Shown here: positions 21,827-33,747 of the stretch, piece by piece
Numbering within the stretch: position 1 is the stretch's first letter
How the letters are laid out: every line of letters begins with the position of its first letter
NCBI GenBank assembly: GCA_002917775.1
Contig: KZ627152.1
Span: 62,001-126,000, forward strand
Direction of reading: 5' to 3'
Length of the DNA stretch: 64,000 bases
DNA from: Glaciozyma antarctica PI12
Lineage: Eukaryota > Basidiomycota > Microbotryomycetes > Kriegeriales > Camptobasidiaceae
The notes under the pieces: generated by a model
Database searches by the model: none
Told to the model about the DNA's origin: nothing
The model's input: only the letters and a program-made list of their open reading frames with translations
Made by a program: the position numbers and the translations under genes

Positions 21827-23382
21827 CTACTTCCAGCGCGACCATCCCTCTGCTCGATCCCGCTCCAGCTCCTTCAGCGCTTTCTCCGCAAGCCCGATCT
21901 TCATCCGCCACGTGCATTCAACGCCCTTGCCGTCGTTCGTACGGAACACTCGCAAGAAATTGAGCGTCGCAAAGGAGGTGCGGAACTGCGTAGAGCCCTC
22001 TGGAAATCCAAATCTGAGATTCCAGTCGTACCTGCGAAGCGACGCATCAGCGAACCTCTCAGCGAACGCAGCAGGAAATCGACGCACCGGCCATTCGAGT
22101 TGACAAAGCAGCTCCCTTCACGAGGGACGAGGCACTGCATCGTCCCAGCATCGCACGTATCCCTGATCCCCTTCGCACGACAGCTGAGCCACTCTCGCGC
22201 CTCCTCCGGATCCGCACGGAGGTCGCGAAGGCTCTTGCGAATCGCGAGCGCGACGGGACGAAGGGAGGTGTCGGAAGACGAGGGGGGAAGGGGAGTGGCG
22301 AGCATTTGAGCTACGTTGGCGCAGAGAGTGGGAAGGTTGGGCGGGAAGGAGGGGTGTGACGGGAAGAGGGTGCGGTACTGCGGTTTGGGGAGGATTAGCG
22401 CGACAACAGAATGCGGAAAAGCAGCGTACATTGATGGAAGTGATCACAGTGTCGATGGGGTTCTCCGAGAGGCGAAGCAGGCTGATCCAGTAAGCGCTGA
22501 GAGCATCCTGCTCAGAGATCCATTCGTCCTCGCCGACGCCTCGTCCCAAGCTTTTGAGGAGCTGCAGCTCTTCCGAGGTGAATCCGACCTGAACCAGCTC
22601 GGATTCGACATGCGCTTTCGTGTCTGTGGAGGTCGAACATGAGCTGCACGCGTTTCGAAGAAGGCGCGAACTCACAAAGCGCGTAAGCCTCGGCAAGCTC
22701 GAAGGAGGGCGAAACGTCTTGCCACTTTGCAAGCATCTCATCCGTCCCTTTGAAAAGGTCGACGTGGGGCTCGAAGGTTGGATAGTCCGCTTTGTCGACC
22801 GGAACTCCCTCGTAAAGCTGCGAAAGCAGTCGCGTGAAGGTTGCGAATGCGGCTCCGTCGCCGAGAACGTGTCCCCAGCACAATCCTAGTACGCTCGTTC
22901 TGGTATCGGGAAAATTGGTGACTCTGACGCTGAAGAGAGGAGCGTAGGGATCGGAGAGTTGAGTCGCTGGGTCGATGGGAGTGACGAAGGAGTGAAGAGT
23001 TGGCTGGATGACGGCGGAGGGTTCGAAAGGAGGGGAGGGAGTCGTAGAGGTCGCGATGGTGACCTTGATGGGCGAGTTGGTGAGCTCTATCTGCGAGTTT
23101 GTGAGCGCGATTCGGACGAGGAGCATCGGAAGACGCACAACGTAGGTGGAGCCACCCCCCTCGGTAGTCCTGCGCCGAAACCTCCCCGCAACCACTGGGT
23201 ACAAGCGCGCAATCTCAGACAGAGCCGAGCTGAGTTTGTCGAGGGAGAGAGGCCCAGGGAAGACGTGCGCCGACGCCGATGGTGCCTTGCTGCCAAAGAG
23301 TGATGTCGCTCAGGGGGACCTCCGAGACGTCTGGACCCAGCTGCGAGGGGGTTGTGGGTTGAACAGATAGGATTAGATCCAT
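21827..23382 (-). CDS. BAHD-like (HXXXD) acyltransferase
   Basis: An acyl-CoA-dependent transferase of the BAHD/anthranilate benzoyltransferase-like superfamily. The start at 23380-23382 gives MDLILSVQPTTPSQLGPDVSEVPLSD. Next come LSSALSEIARLYPVVAGRFRRR and the HXXXD motif in CWGHVLGDGAAFATF, with a C-terminal NLRFGFPEGSTQFRTSF in the place of DFGWG. It ends WSRWK near 21827. The frame changes by one base at about 23285-23300: PLSDITL is in one frame and FGSKAPSASAHVFPGPLSLDKL in the next, with no usable GT-AG pair between. Either the gene is damaged or the sequence has an indel. The substrate is unknown. Confidence 0.75.
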
Positions 23383-23584
23383 CGCACGAAGAAGTAGGTG
23401 TGTGGAGGAGAAGGGAGAGAGGCAACTCTCAGCAGACGCGACGAGTGTCGCTTGCCCTCCTCCCACCGGCACGATTCTCCTCCCAAACCTCCGCCTGCTC
23501 AAAGCTAGACTCGCAAGCTCCTCAGCACTTCGTTTGCCTCTCCCACCACCGCTCCACCTCCACCCACACCTCCGCCGCCTCACG
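23383..23584. promoter_or_regulatory. Divergent promoter (acyltransferase / AP endonuclease)
   Basis: 202 bp separate two divergent start codons. The plus-strand side is rich in CTCC/CACC tracts directly before the AP endonuclease ATG. No factor site was recognised. Confidence 0.4.
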
Positions 23585-24997
23585 ATGCCACCCCGCAAGC
23601 GCAAGGCGTCCGTCTCAGAGTCTGAGCGCTCCTCCGCCAGCGAAAGCGCCTCTGCTAGCAAGCCCGCCAAGAAGCCCGCCGCGAAGAAGGGCAAGGGACC
23701 TGTCACCCCGATCGACCCCTCCCTTCCTCACAACACAGCGTTCCCATCGGAGCTCAACTTCGCACCGAGGAAGGAGGGGGAGGTCAGGCTCGCGTGCTGG
23801 AACGTTGGAGGTATCAGGGCCTGTGATAAGAAGGTGCGCGCGAGCTCTTCAGCTGGGGAGGGAGGAGCTGACGCGCCGTCTGCTCAAGGGGCTGCGCGCT
23901 TACCTCGCTGCTGGTGAGCCCTCGTGAGCGGTCCCTGACGACCGAACTCATTCTACGTTCGCAGAGGACGCGGATATTGTTGTCTTAACCGAGACCAAGT
24001 CGGCTGATCCGGGGATCGCTGAGCTCTCAGAGCGATACGAGGTAAGCCGCCTCAGATCTCGCTCCCGAGTGTGTGCTGACTGCCTTCTCAGCACTGCTAC
24101 TGGGGCGTCGATCCGAAGAAGGGGAACGCTGGCACGGCAATCCTCTCCAAGCTCAAGCCTCTCGAGGTCACTTTCGGCCTTCCTACGACGACGGAGCCTC
24201 AGTCGGAGTCCGCTGGAAGTGAGTTCTCCCTCGCTCCGTGTCACCGAGCTTCCTACTGACGCGCACCTGGTCAGGGATCATCACGCTCGAGTTTGAGAAT
24301 ACGTTCGTCGTGGGAACCTATGTGGTGAACGCGGGAGCAGCTCTCAAGGTCCGTCGAACGTCGTTCTGTTTCGCTCGCACTGGCGCTGATTTGACCTGCA
24401 GACCATGGACAAGAAGGAGGCTTGGAACGCTGCGTTTGAGGTCTACCTCCGTCAGCTCGATGCGAAGAAGGCTGTCGTCTGGTGCGGCGATATTAACGTG
24501 GTCCCTGCTGAGGCTGGTGCGTTCTCCTTCGTTTCGCGCAACGAAGCTCACTCCCCGTCAGATATCCGCAACTGGTCGACCAATTACAACAAAAGCGCTG
24601 GCTGCACGGAGAAGGAGATCTCTGCCTTCAACGCTCAGCTAAACCCTCCGCCTGAATCGGGTCACAAGAAGCTGCTCGACGTCTGGCGCCACCTGCACCC
24701 CGACACTGTCGGGCACTACACCTACTTCAGCTACAAGTTTCAGTGCCGCGTCAAGGGAATTGGATGGCGTTTGGACTCGTTCATCGTACGTTCTCCCCAC
24801 CGCCGCGGTGCGAGCGTGTCTTGACTCTCTTCAGCTCTCCGAGCGGCTTTCTCCCAAGGTCAAGGCCTGCGAGATCCGACTCGAAGTCTGTTCGTCGCTC
24901 TTCCCTCTCCCTTTCCGTACCTAAGCTTACTCCGATCTCCGTAGATGGCGCCTCCGACCATGTTCCCGTGATGCTCGACATTGCCGGACCTCTCTGA
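23585..24997 (+). CDS. AP endonuclease / exodeoxyribonuclease III (APE1-type), intact
   Basis: A base-excision repair nuclease that cuts 5' of abasic sites. The start MPPRKRKASVSESERSS is a basic, Ser-rich nuclear-type head. Catalytic motifs follow in order: RLACWNVGGIRA, the metal-ligand Glu in VVLTETKSADPG, WGVDPKKGNAGTAILSK, TFVVGTYVVNAG, WCGDINVVPAEADI, the CTEKE block, FQCRVKGIGWRLDSFI and the catalytic Asp-His pair in GASDHVPVMLDI. TGA is at 24995-24997. About eight introns, all GT-AG. Length and motifs fit APE1/ExoA rather than the longer Apn2, because no GRF zinc finger follows. It stands 4.5 kb from its interrupted paralog. Confidence 0.92.
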
Positions 24998-25048
24998 ACA
25001 CACTAGGTGGAATGCGATGATGATGCTGTTTTACTCTCTATCGTTACC

Positions 25049-27230
25049 TCAGCCCCGTATAGTAACTCCCGACTCTCCCTCCTCCGCAATAGCCTCAATA
25101 ATACTCGCCGGCCTCGTCCTGCTCCTGCTCACATCCGAGCTTCTACTCCGCTCAACCTCGACAACCTCATGTCCATCCCCTCCATGCCTCGCTCCCCCAA
25201 AGTCGAAATCCCGATGCGAGAGAGCGTCGAGCTCATCCTGCGTCGCGAAAATGGGACTCGACTCCTCGCGAGCATACGGCGTCGCTCCCGCCGACGACCA
25301 CTTCCTCCTCGTGTTCTCCAACTCCGTCGAGTCGCTCCTCTTGCGCGAGATCGGTCGTCGACTACTGCGCGACCTCCCTCCACCAAGGCTGGCGCTCCTA
25401 CTCCTCCTCCCCGCCGTATCCTCGTCCGTCTCGTCCTCCTCCGCATGCAGCAGCGCCGCCGCCTCCTCCGAATCGAAGCCGTACTTGCCCATCCTACGTC
25501 GATCGCGCTCGAGTCGCTCCATTCGCTTCGGCGAGTACAGGAACGACTGGAGGACGATCGTGATATCGAAACAGAGCGTTCCGCCTGAGCCGAGAAGGTA
25601 GGGTGTGGATTCGAGGAGGTAGCCGGGCGTTTGGAGGAGGGGGTTCGTGACGATGCTGAGGACGTAGAGGGAGTTGCCGACGAATGCCATCACAAAGAGA
25701 AGCATCGAGAGGCCTTCGACGGAGCGGCGACGGAACTGGGAGAGATGCGTCAGCGGGATTGGCGGGACGAAAGCGAGAGCGAGCGCACGTTTTGCCAGAT
25801 TTGCGGAAGCCGGCTGGTGAGGTAGAGCGTGGTGCACATCCAGGCACTCGCGCGGCCAACGAATCGCTCCAAGTCCCGCTTCGGGTAAGGGTACGGCTCC
25901 TCCTCGTCGTCGTCCGGCTCGTGCTTCGGCGGCATGGGATCGTCCTCGTCCGAGAGAGATGTCGCGATAGAGGGGAGGGAAGAGTTGGCGATAGATACGG
26001 AGAGGGGGAAGACTTGACGCTTGCCGTGCTGTCGTCTTGATAATAATGTCGGCTCAGCGAGAGGTGCAAACGCCGGTCCGAAGAACGTCGGATGTCGAGC
26101 CTGACCCCACGCCGCTCCCCAATCGCTCCTACTCTCCACGACCTCCATCTTCGATACACTCCACGCCTTCCCCACCTCCGTAGTCCCCATACTCCCTGCA
26201 CTCCACTTCCCAAATCCCACCAGCAACCCCACCGAGAGGAAGACCATGCTGCTGCTTCTCCGAGCTGCTGGCGGCGGTCGACTTCTGCTCGTCGAGCGTG
26301 TGTTCTGATGAACGCCGTGAGCTATTCCCCACTCCTGCACCGCCTGCTCAACCCCCACCCCCTGCACATGCCCCAGCGTAGGTCCTGGCGACCCGGACGC
26401 GGGGGATCCGCTGATCGTTTCCATGGTCGAGAAGAACGCGGGGTGTCGAGGAGGTGGAGGGCGAGTGAGAGTGCGTCCTCGTTCGGGGAGAGTAGACGTC
26501 GAGGCGGAGGAGGGGGAAAGGGAGTCGGTTCCGGCGGAATAAGCGCGGTGGGAGGGTCGATGAGAGCGTGGCGCGACGGTCTGAGGTCGGGACGAAGCTG
26601 GGGACTGAGCTGCGGACGACTCGCTCATCCAGCTGCGCTCCATCGGGTCGTCCCCACCTATGCTCGTGCTCTTCGCTCGATCGCTGTGGGTGCCGCTTTT
26701 TGATCTTCGCTTGCGGGAGCTTCGGCGATGGGAGGACGAGATGTGCCACGTCTCGGAGTGGGAGCGAAGGTAGGAAGGGCGGGGTGTGTGGACGTGCGGG
26801 TAAGTTGCGGAGAGGGGAGGGATGGCGCTGGCGGAGGAGGAGTAATAGACAAACTGGCTGCACAAGCCGACGTCGACGAGTACGAAGTAAAAAGCCAGGT
26901 AGGTTTGGAAGGGGAGTTGGTGGGTAAGCAGGCAGCTGCACCACCAGAACCGGCATCAGCTTCCACCCTCCAGCAGCTCCCACCTCCGTACGACGCACCC
27001 CACGAGGTTCATGGCGTCTCCGGCCAACCAAGAGACCAAGAACGGAAGCGCCAGTCCTTCCACTCTGCAGCGGAGGCAGGTTAGTAAGACGAGGGCAGGT
27101 TGTAGGGCGAAAAGGCCCACGAGCTGTCCCTGTAGTTCTTGAGCAGCTGCGGCATTTGCGCAAAGAGCCAGGCGACAATACTGGCGAACCCCAACCCCGT
27201 CGAGAGATTCTCCCGAGTGAGGTAGTCCAT
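25049..27230 (-). CDS. PQ-loop vacuolar/lysosomal amino-acid transporter (YPQ/LAAT-1 type)
   Basis: A seven-helix PQ-loop exporter of cationic amino acids from the vacuole, by family knowledge. The first PQ-loop reads FAQMPQLLKNYRDSS followed by VEGLALPFLVSWLAGD. The second reads TSRLPQIWQN followed by FRRRSVEGLSMLLFVMAF and GNSLYVLSI. Between the two halves is an unusually long Ser/Arg/Pro-rich cytosolic loop (about 26200-26780), and a Ser/Arg-rich tail ends at 25049. The start is MDYLTRENLSTGLGFASIV at 27228-27230. Yeast relatives are about 300 residues; this one is roughly twice that because of the loop and tail. It is convergent with the AP endonuclease, 51 bp between stops. Confidence 0.88.
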
Positions 27231-27479
27231 GGCCTCGAGAGCCGGAGCTTGGTGGCGCGCGCGATAAGAGAGAGGCGGCGTGTGTTATGTAGTTATTGTT
27301 GGCGGTTGGCAGCCATGCGGGGCCTGCGGCGAGAGAGAGGAAGAGGCGGTGGTAGAGACCGGAGAGGCAGAGCCTCGCGCGACGAAGCGCCTAAGTTCGC
27401 CTCAAGCGTACCAAACGGAATATACAATGCAAAAAAAGGGTCTATTAAGCTCAAGCAAAACCGCAAACGCCTCACAAAC

Positions 27480-30400
27480 TCAGTCGATGACCATCGGACT
27501 TGGGTATTGCGCCTGCGTGCGAAGGTCAGCTCGGCGGCAGGAACGAAGCAGCGAGGACGACTTACCAAGACGGCTGCAGGAACCCTCCACTGCTTCTTCT
27601 CCTTGACCGCTCCCACCTGCGCCATCGATTCCCCAATCATCTTCTTCGTGACCTTGAACTCCTTGAGCGCCTCGTAAATCGCCTCGACAAGCTTCGGTCG
27701 AGTCTCCTCCGATCCCTGAACAAGTCCGACGAAGCGCGGCATGAGGTGCGTCGGAAGAGGTTTGGGTGGGGCTTTGGGCTTGGGCTGAGTGGCGGCGGTG
27801 GGAGTGCCGGAGGTGGAGGCGACGGCGTTGGCGGCGTTGGCGAGCTTGGCTTTGGGAACGGAGGGGATGAGGAAAGCCTTCGACTTGAAGGTGCGAGGAT
27901 CGAGGCCGAACTGAGCGTCTGCGAGGGAGAAAGTTCGTGAGCGGAGGGAGAGCGAGGAGGATAAAAAGGACTGACCGTTGAGGAACTGAATGCGCATCGA
28001 CTTGAAAGCCTTGGTCGTCTCGCCGACCTTCGTCTCCCAAGTCGGCCCGAGAACGAGAGGAAGGAGAGGTCCAGCGTTCTTCTTCCTCTGCGCCTCCTTC
28101 GCCGCCTTGGCCTTCTTCTCGCGATCAAGGACCTTCTTCCTCGCCGCCGAATCGGACTCGATGATGAGGATGTCCGAATCACCGTCGACGTCCATCTTCA
28201 TTTCGTCCTCCTCGCCGTGACCGGGCAGGTAGTCGACTTCGTCATCCTCGCACAGCCAGTCGTCCGAGAGAGCGTCCGAATCCTCCGAGAGCTCGCCTTC
28301 CGACCCAACGTCCTCCGCCTCGGGGTCGTCTGGCTCCTCCTCCCATTCGTCCTCCGAATCATAGTCGTAGCGAATGAGTGCTGTGTCCTTTCCATGTGGC
28401 GTGCGAGGGCCAACGACACGACTCGTCTTCGTCCACGTTCCTGCATTTAAGTCGTCAGAGTCGCGCTGTATCTCCATGCTAACGACGACTCACCGATGTA
28501 GCCAGGCCTGCTGTCCTCCTTGAACTTGAGGAACTTGATCTGGACCTTGCTGCGACTCTGGAGGAGCTTGTAGTACGGGCTCGTGTCCATCCCCGTCAAG
28601 TCTCCCTCGTTGATCGCGCGAACGGTGTCGCGAACGCTGACGACGGGGGAAGGGTGAGGGTTGTAGTGGGGAATGCGGTGGGCAGGAACGCCCGAGAGGA
28701 AAGCCTTGATCGAGTCTGCGAGCTGGCGTTAGTAGTGTTCGAGTCGAAGCGCGTTGAGGAGAGCTCACCTTGGGCGGTGAGGTCGGGGACGCTGTTGAAG
28801 GCGACGTCGGCGAGCTTGCCATCGCGGGCTTTGCGGAAGCGGTTCGTAGGAGCGAGGGTGACATCGTGCTTGACGGAGAAAGGGTGGAAGACGCGACCAA
28901 AGTCGGAAACCTTCGCACGTCCAGGAGTCGCTGAAGTACCCAAGTCAGCGAGCGGTCCCGTCTGCCTCGAGAGGACGACATACCAGTGACAGCGCGAGCA
29001 GCAATCGCGTCGGGCGCGGGAGACTGCGACTTCTTGATGAAGAATCCCGAGAGCAAGGCGGCCTGCTTGTTTTGCACCTAAATCCCCTTCATCGTCAGCA
29101 AAGCGTCGCGCACAGCTGCAGCGAGCAGCTCACCATCTTCTTCTTCTCCTCCTTCTCCTTCTTCTCAGCATCGGCCTGCGTCTTCTTGGCCTTCTTCGCC
29201 TCCTTCTCCGCGTTCTGGAAAGCGAAGCGTCAGCAAGAGCTTTCGAACGCCGCAAGGCGACTCACGGCCTCCTCCCTCGCAATGCGCTTCTTCTCCTTCT
29301 CCTCCTCCTTCTCCGCCTTCGCCTTGGCCTTGGCCTGCGAAGCTACGTCAGCTTCCGTCCCTTCCACCCCAAACGCAACCACCCACCTCAGCCTCAGCGT
29401 CGTCGACCTCCTCCTTGACCTTCTTCTTCTTCGGCGCCGCCTTCACCGCAGCTTTCGGTACAGCTCCCGACCCCGACGCAACCGGCTCAGCAGCTTCCTT
29501 CGTCGTACGCGCCTTCTTCGGTGCCGGCTTGGTGAACAAGTCCGCTTGATCGCTCTCCGAAAGCTCGAGGAAGAGAGCGAGAGCCACCGACTTGGCCTGC
29601 GGAGGAAGGAAGTCAGTACACGCGCACAGAAGAGATGCAGCGAACACGCGACGAACCTCGACGCGCTCGGCCTTGCGACGCTCGAGCTTGGCTTCGAGTT
29701 CGGCGGGAAGGAGGTCCGAGTCGTGTAGCTCCCAGCGCCAGACTTGAAGACCCTGTGCGCGAAACTGAGGTCAGCGCTGTGGGCAGGAAAGGAGAAGGCG
29801 CGAGAACGCACAGCAGGGACGTCCTTGACGCCATCGGGGAGTCCGTTCGGGAGATCAGACTTGTCGAGGCCGTAGTTGGTGCGAGTGGCGAGAGATGCGA
29901 TGAGGGATTCGAGAGGAGCGTCAGGAATACGGTCTACGGCGATGGGAAGCGTGAGTGACGTTTCTTGAGATGGTCAAAGCGGAGAGACGCACCGCCAGTA
30001 GGAACGACCTCGGCGGCCTCAGCTTCCTGCGAGTCTTCCTGAGCCGCCATGCTTCCGTCGATGTACGAAACAAGCTGCTTCTTGACGTGCTTCGTCAACG
30101 TAGCGATAGGCTTGTCGCTGGGTCACAAAGGAGTCAGCCGTGTCGCCCGCCTCCTTGCCGTCATTGAGGCCGACTCACGATTCGTGAACGAGCCTTCCAA
30201 CGACTCCCCAGTGCTCCTTCGGCCAGTCCTCAAGCTTGGCGTCCTTGACAGTCACCAGCGTGGCGACGTAGTCCGTGAACGCGAGCCGACCTGCACGCGA
30301 CGTCAGCTCTCCATCCGCACTCGCTCGCAGGGCACCGAACCTCGCATCGTGCTGCTCGTCGCGTCCCAGCTCAGCGCCTTCTGTGCAAGCACAAACTTGC

Positions 30401-31182
30401 CCGCCTTGAGCTCGACAAGCGACGGCTCCTTCTTCTCCTTCGCGGCGGCCTTCTTGGTCGTCGGCGAGTCGCCTTTCGCGGCTTTGGACTTGCTCGACGA
30501 TGCGTTGGCGAGCTTGGCCTTCTTGACTTCGGCGGTCGGCTTGGTGTCTGTGGGAGAAAGAACAGCATCGTCAGCGCGCGTTCGCAGGGTGCAGACAGAG
30601 CTGAAGGACGAGGCAGGAAACGCGTCGGGCAAGCGCGTCCGACGACGACAGCCACCGCTCAAGGGGAGGAAAACGGAGCAGCCCAGGTCAAGCGAACGAG
30701 TCGTCGCGCCCAAGTCCTCCCACGCCGTTCCCGCCTTGCCTTGGGGTCACCCCCGCCAGCCTTCACAAACGCGTCGGGTGAACCACCTTGCTCCTGCGCG
30801 TCTCCCCGTATTCTACTACGCGCCGCCACTCGTGCTAATAAAAGGACCAGCTTACCACTCATCTTCCTCTTGCCAGCAGCGTTCGCGCTCGTAGCAGGCG
30901 ACCCGTTTCGCTCCTCGAGGATTTCCACTTCGGACGAGCTGTCGACCGCCATCGCGTCCGCCTCTTCTGCGGTGCCCTTGTCCTGGGTCACAGAAGAGGG
31001 CATAGTCGAGAGTGTGATGGAAGGCGAGGGGGAGGAGGAGGAGGAGGAGGCGAGTGGAGTGCCTGCTGCTATGGTTAGTTGGGACGCGACCGAAAGGGCG
31101 CGAGCGGGTAAATGAGCGTACTATTGGTGGTCGTGGGTTTCTGAGCTGGGGTCGACTGAGATTGCTGACCTGTGCTGTCCAT
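27480..31182 (-). CDS. RLF2: Chromatin assembly factor 1 large subunit (CAF-1 p150/Cac1)
   Basis: CAF-1 deposits H3-H4 behind replication forks through PCNA. The N-terminal part is Ser/acidic, followed by Lys/Ala-rich segments (AKLANASSSKSKAAKG) and conserved helices. A highly charged Lys/Glu/Ala block (about 29130-29340, the KER region) runs into KQAALLSGFFIKKSQSPAP, a possible PCNA-interaction site. Next comes FGRVFHPFSVKHDVTLAP. The acidic ED region reads RYDYDSEDEWEEEPDDPEAE. The C-terminal part ends QWRVPAAVLAQYPSPMVID with TGA at 27480-27482. The ATG at 31180-31182 is preferred; an in-frame ATG at 31260 would add 26 residues. It has about ten introns and is head-to-head with an RFC subunit. 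Confidence 0.9.
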
Positions 31183-31388
31183 ACGAGTTTGGCTGTCGAC
31201 CGAGTTGAAGGCGAGAGGGGGAGGAGGAAGAGGAACGCAGGCAGATCGCGACTTGGGCACCTGGCTCCGCCTCCTCCCATCACTCTCCAGACTTCTCTGC
31301 TCAGTTACACGCTAGTCAACGTGCGTAGCTCTCCCTGGTTTGGTGCACGCCGGCGAGCTTGAACTGACCCCGCCGGGCTCGTCACCAG
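31183..31388. promoter_or_regulatory. Shared CAF-1 / RFC promoter, with a probable 5'UTR intron
   Basis: 206 bp separate two PCNA-linked genes. On the plus strand, GTGCGTAG at about 31321 with CTGACCCC near 31365 and a final CACCAG at 31388 form a textbook local intron whose last base abuts the RFC ATG. Confidence 0.5.
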
Positions 31389-33030
31389 ATGTCGGCTCCC
31401 CCAAAGAAGGACGCTCCTCCCGTCAAGAACGCCTTCGCGATGATGTTTGCAGCGCAGGCGGGCAAGACTGCGAAGAAGGATACCCCCGCAGTCGCGTCTG
31501 GCTCGGGATCTCAGTCGGCAGACGCTGCGCCCGTCTTCAGCAAGTCGACCTTCCAGGGGAGCGGGCTGGGAGCTGGGCCGAAGCACACGGTGGAGGCGAA
31601 GGATCAGCCGTGGGTGGAGAAGTAGTGAGTCACTTCTTCTAGCTGCTGGGCTTGCTGGAGGAGAGGGTGGAGCTGACGACCTAGACGTGTTCCAGCCGTC
31701 CTAAGAACCTGAGCGAGGTCTCGGCGCAGGATCACACCGTCGCCGTGCTCAAGAAGACGCTCGAGAGTGCCAACGTAAGCTTTGGATTGAGCTTTGCGAG
31801 ACCCGTTCTGACCACACCGCGTCGTAGCTTCCTCACATGCTCTTCTACGGACCACCTGGAACCGGCAAGACCTCAACCATTCTCGCACTTTGCAAGCAGC
31901 TCTTCGGCCCAGAGCTGTACCGCTCTCGCGTGCTCGAGCTCAATGCCTCCGACGAGCGAGGAATCCAGGTCGTGCGCGAGAAGATCAAGAACTTTGCGAA
32001 GACGGCCGTCACGCAGAACCACGACCCGTGAGTTGCTTCTGGGACGAAAGGGAAGAGATTGAGCTGACGCTCGTTGCAGCTCCTATCCTGCTCCTCCTTT
32101 CAAAATCATCATCCTCGACGAAGCCGACAGCATGACCCAGGACGCTCAATCCGCCCTCCGCCGGATCATGGAGAACCACTCTCGCATCACTCGCTTCTGC
32201 CTCATCTGCAACTACGTTACTCGGTACGTCGTTCTCCGTGAACCTATACTGCAGCTTCTAATCTCTCGCGCAGAATCATCGAGCCCATTACCTCCCGCTG
32301 CTCCAAATTCCGCTTCAAGTCGCTCGACGTGAGCAGCACCGAGCTCCGCCTCAAGGAGATCTGCCTCAAGGAATCCGTCGACTGTCCTGACGAGGTGCGT
32401 CATCTCTCTCTGCCTAATACAACAACCTGACCGCCCGGCAGGCCCTTCGCGCCCTCATCAAAACCTCCGACGGCGACCTCCGTCGCGCCATCACCTACCT
32501 CCAATCCGCCTCTCGCCTGCACGCCGCTGCCGGCACTCCTCTCACCGCCATTTCGGTGCAAGAGATTGGCGGCGTCGTTCCGGACCACGTCATGGCCGAG
32601 CTGGGCGAGGCGTTGGGTGTTGTGGGAAGTGGAGATGTCGAGATGGCCGAAGCTGGCAAGGGGCGCCAACCGAGTCCGTTTGAGAAGGTTCAGAAGGCGG
32701 TGGAGAAGGTGGTGAGGGAGGGGTTTTCGGCGACGCAAGTGTTGATTCAGGTACGTCTTTTCTTCGCACCTCGCTAGGCCAGCGACTGATTCATGCGCAG
32801 TTGCATGATCTCCTCATCCTCGATCCCCTGGTGCCGCCTCGAGCGAAGGCTACGATCGCGTTGTGCATGGGCGAGACGGATAAGTGCTTGACGGACGGCG
32901 CGGACGAGGAGATGCAGCTGCTGAGCTGCTGCGTGAGGATTAGGTTCGTCTCTTGTATTTTCGCCTTGGAACGCTGGCTAACTTTTGTTGTCGGGCTGTT
33001 AGGAAGGCTATCAGTGCTGATATGAAGTAG
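31389..33030 (+). CDS. RFC2: Replication factor C subunit (yeast RFC2 / human RFC4 type)
   Basis: A small AAA+ clamp-loader subunit that opens PCNA. It begins [20 protein letters not shown], then [17 protein letters not shown] (RFC box II). Walker A is [11 protein letters not shown], then [20 protein letters not shown], Walker [12 protein letters not shown], the sensor region [18 protein letters not shown] and the SRC arginine-finger motif [12 protein letters not shown]. The helical collar follows, with [15 protein letters not shown]. The end [14 protein letters not shown] with TAG at 33028-33030 requires the last intron. About seven introns. The [17 protein letters not shown]-type N-terminus matches the RFC4/Rfc2 branch. 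Confidence 0.93.
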
Positions 33031-33747
33031 GCTGCGGTTGAAGCCGACGAGCGGTGTTGTACCTGAGGCTGCGGTTGATGAGCACAACGTGCGAATTCTG
33101 CTCTTTCCTGCTCGAGTGCTTCCCTCAGCTCCGCTTTATCTGGTCTCACTGCTCGCTGCCTCCGCTCGGTCTCCCTCATAAGTCCCATTCTCGCTCCACT
33201 CCTTTCCTCCGACTCGCTCCCCCTCTCTCTCGCTCTCTCGCCACCCCATCTTCGGACCTCGGAATCTCATCCCCCTCCCGTCCAGCGAGCATTCCCTCTC
33301 ATGTCCCTTGATTCTCCCCTTCGCTCAAAGTTGCGTCGGTGCAGCGAGGACGTGTTCCGGCGCGAACAAACTATATTGCACTGAAGAGCTGTTCACCCCG
33401 ACGCCTGTCTGCGCGAGCCCTGGCATGCTACGCTTTGCGACGCCACCTCAGCAGCTCCGTCCCGCTCGAGCTTCGACAGCTGTGAACGCGCTCGACGCAG
33501 CAGACCGCTTCGAAATCTTCTCCATAACTCATGTAAGTACTCATGAGCGAGGACAATCGTCGGTCTCTCCACGCTTGCCTCGCGACGAACGAGCTCACAA
33601 AGATCCCTCCCAACGCGTTGTGTACCATAGACAAGTGCGGGAAGGGGGAACTAAATCAACATGCAGGCGCATGAAGGGAATTCGAGTAGGTCACTACCAA
33701 CAGGGTCCGAAGCTGAGCCGAAGCGGGGAGCCAAAGCAAGAGGGAAG
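33031..33747. other. Convergent intergenic region after RFC2
   Basis: 717 bp between two convergent stop codons, pyrimidine-rich on the plus strand at 33100-33300. Short open frames on both strands show no conserved motif or splice pattern. It probably holds overlapping 3' ends and I see no gene. Confidence 0.45.

Noticed and set aside
33031-33747. Several open frames between RFC2 and the charged-protein gene
   Set aside because: Pyrimidine-driven composition, no motif, no splice pattern, and the interval lies between convergent 3' ends.
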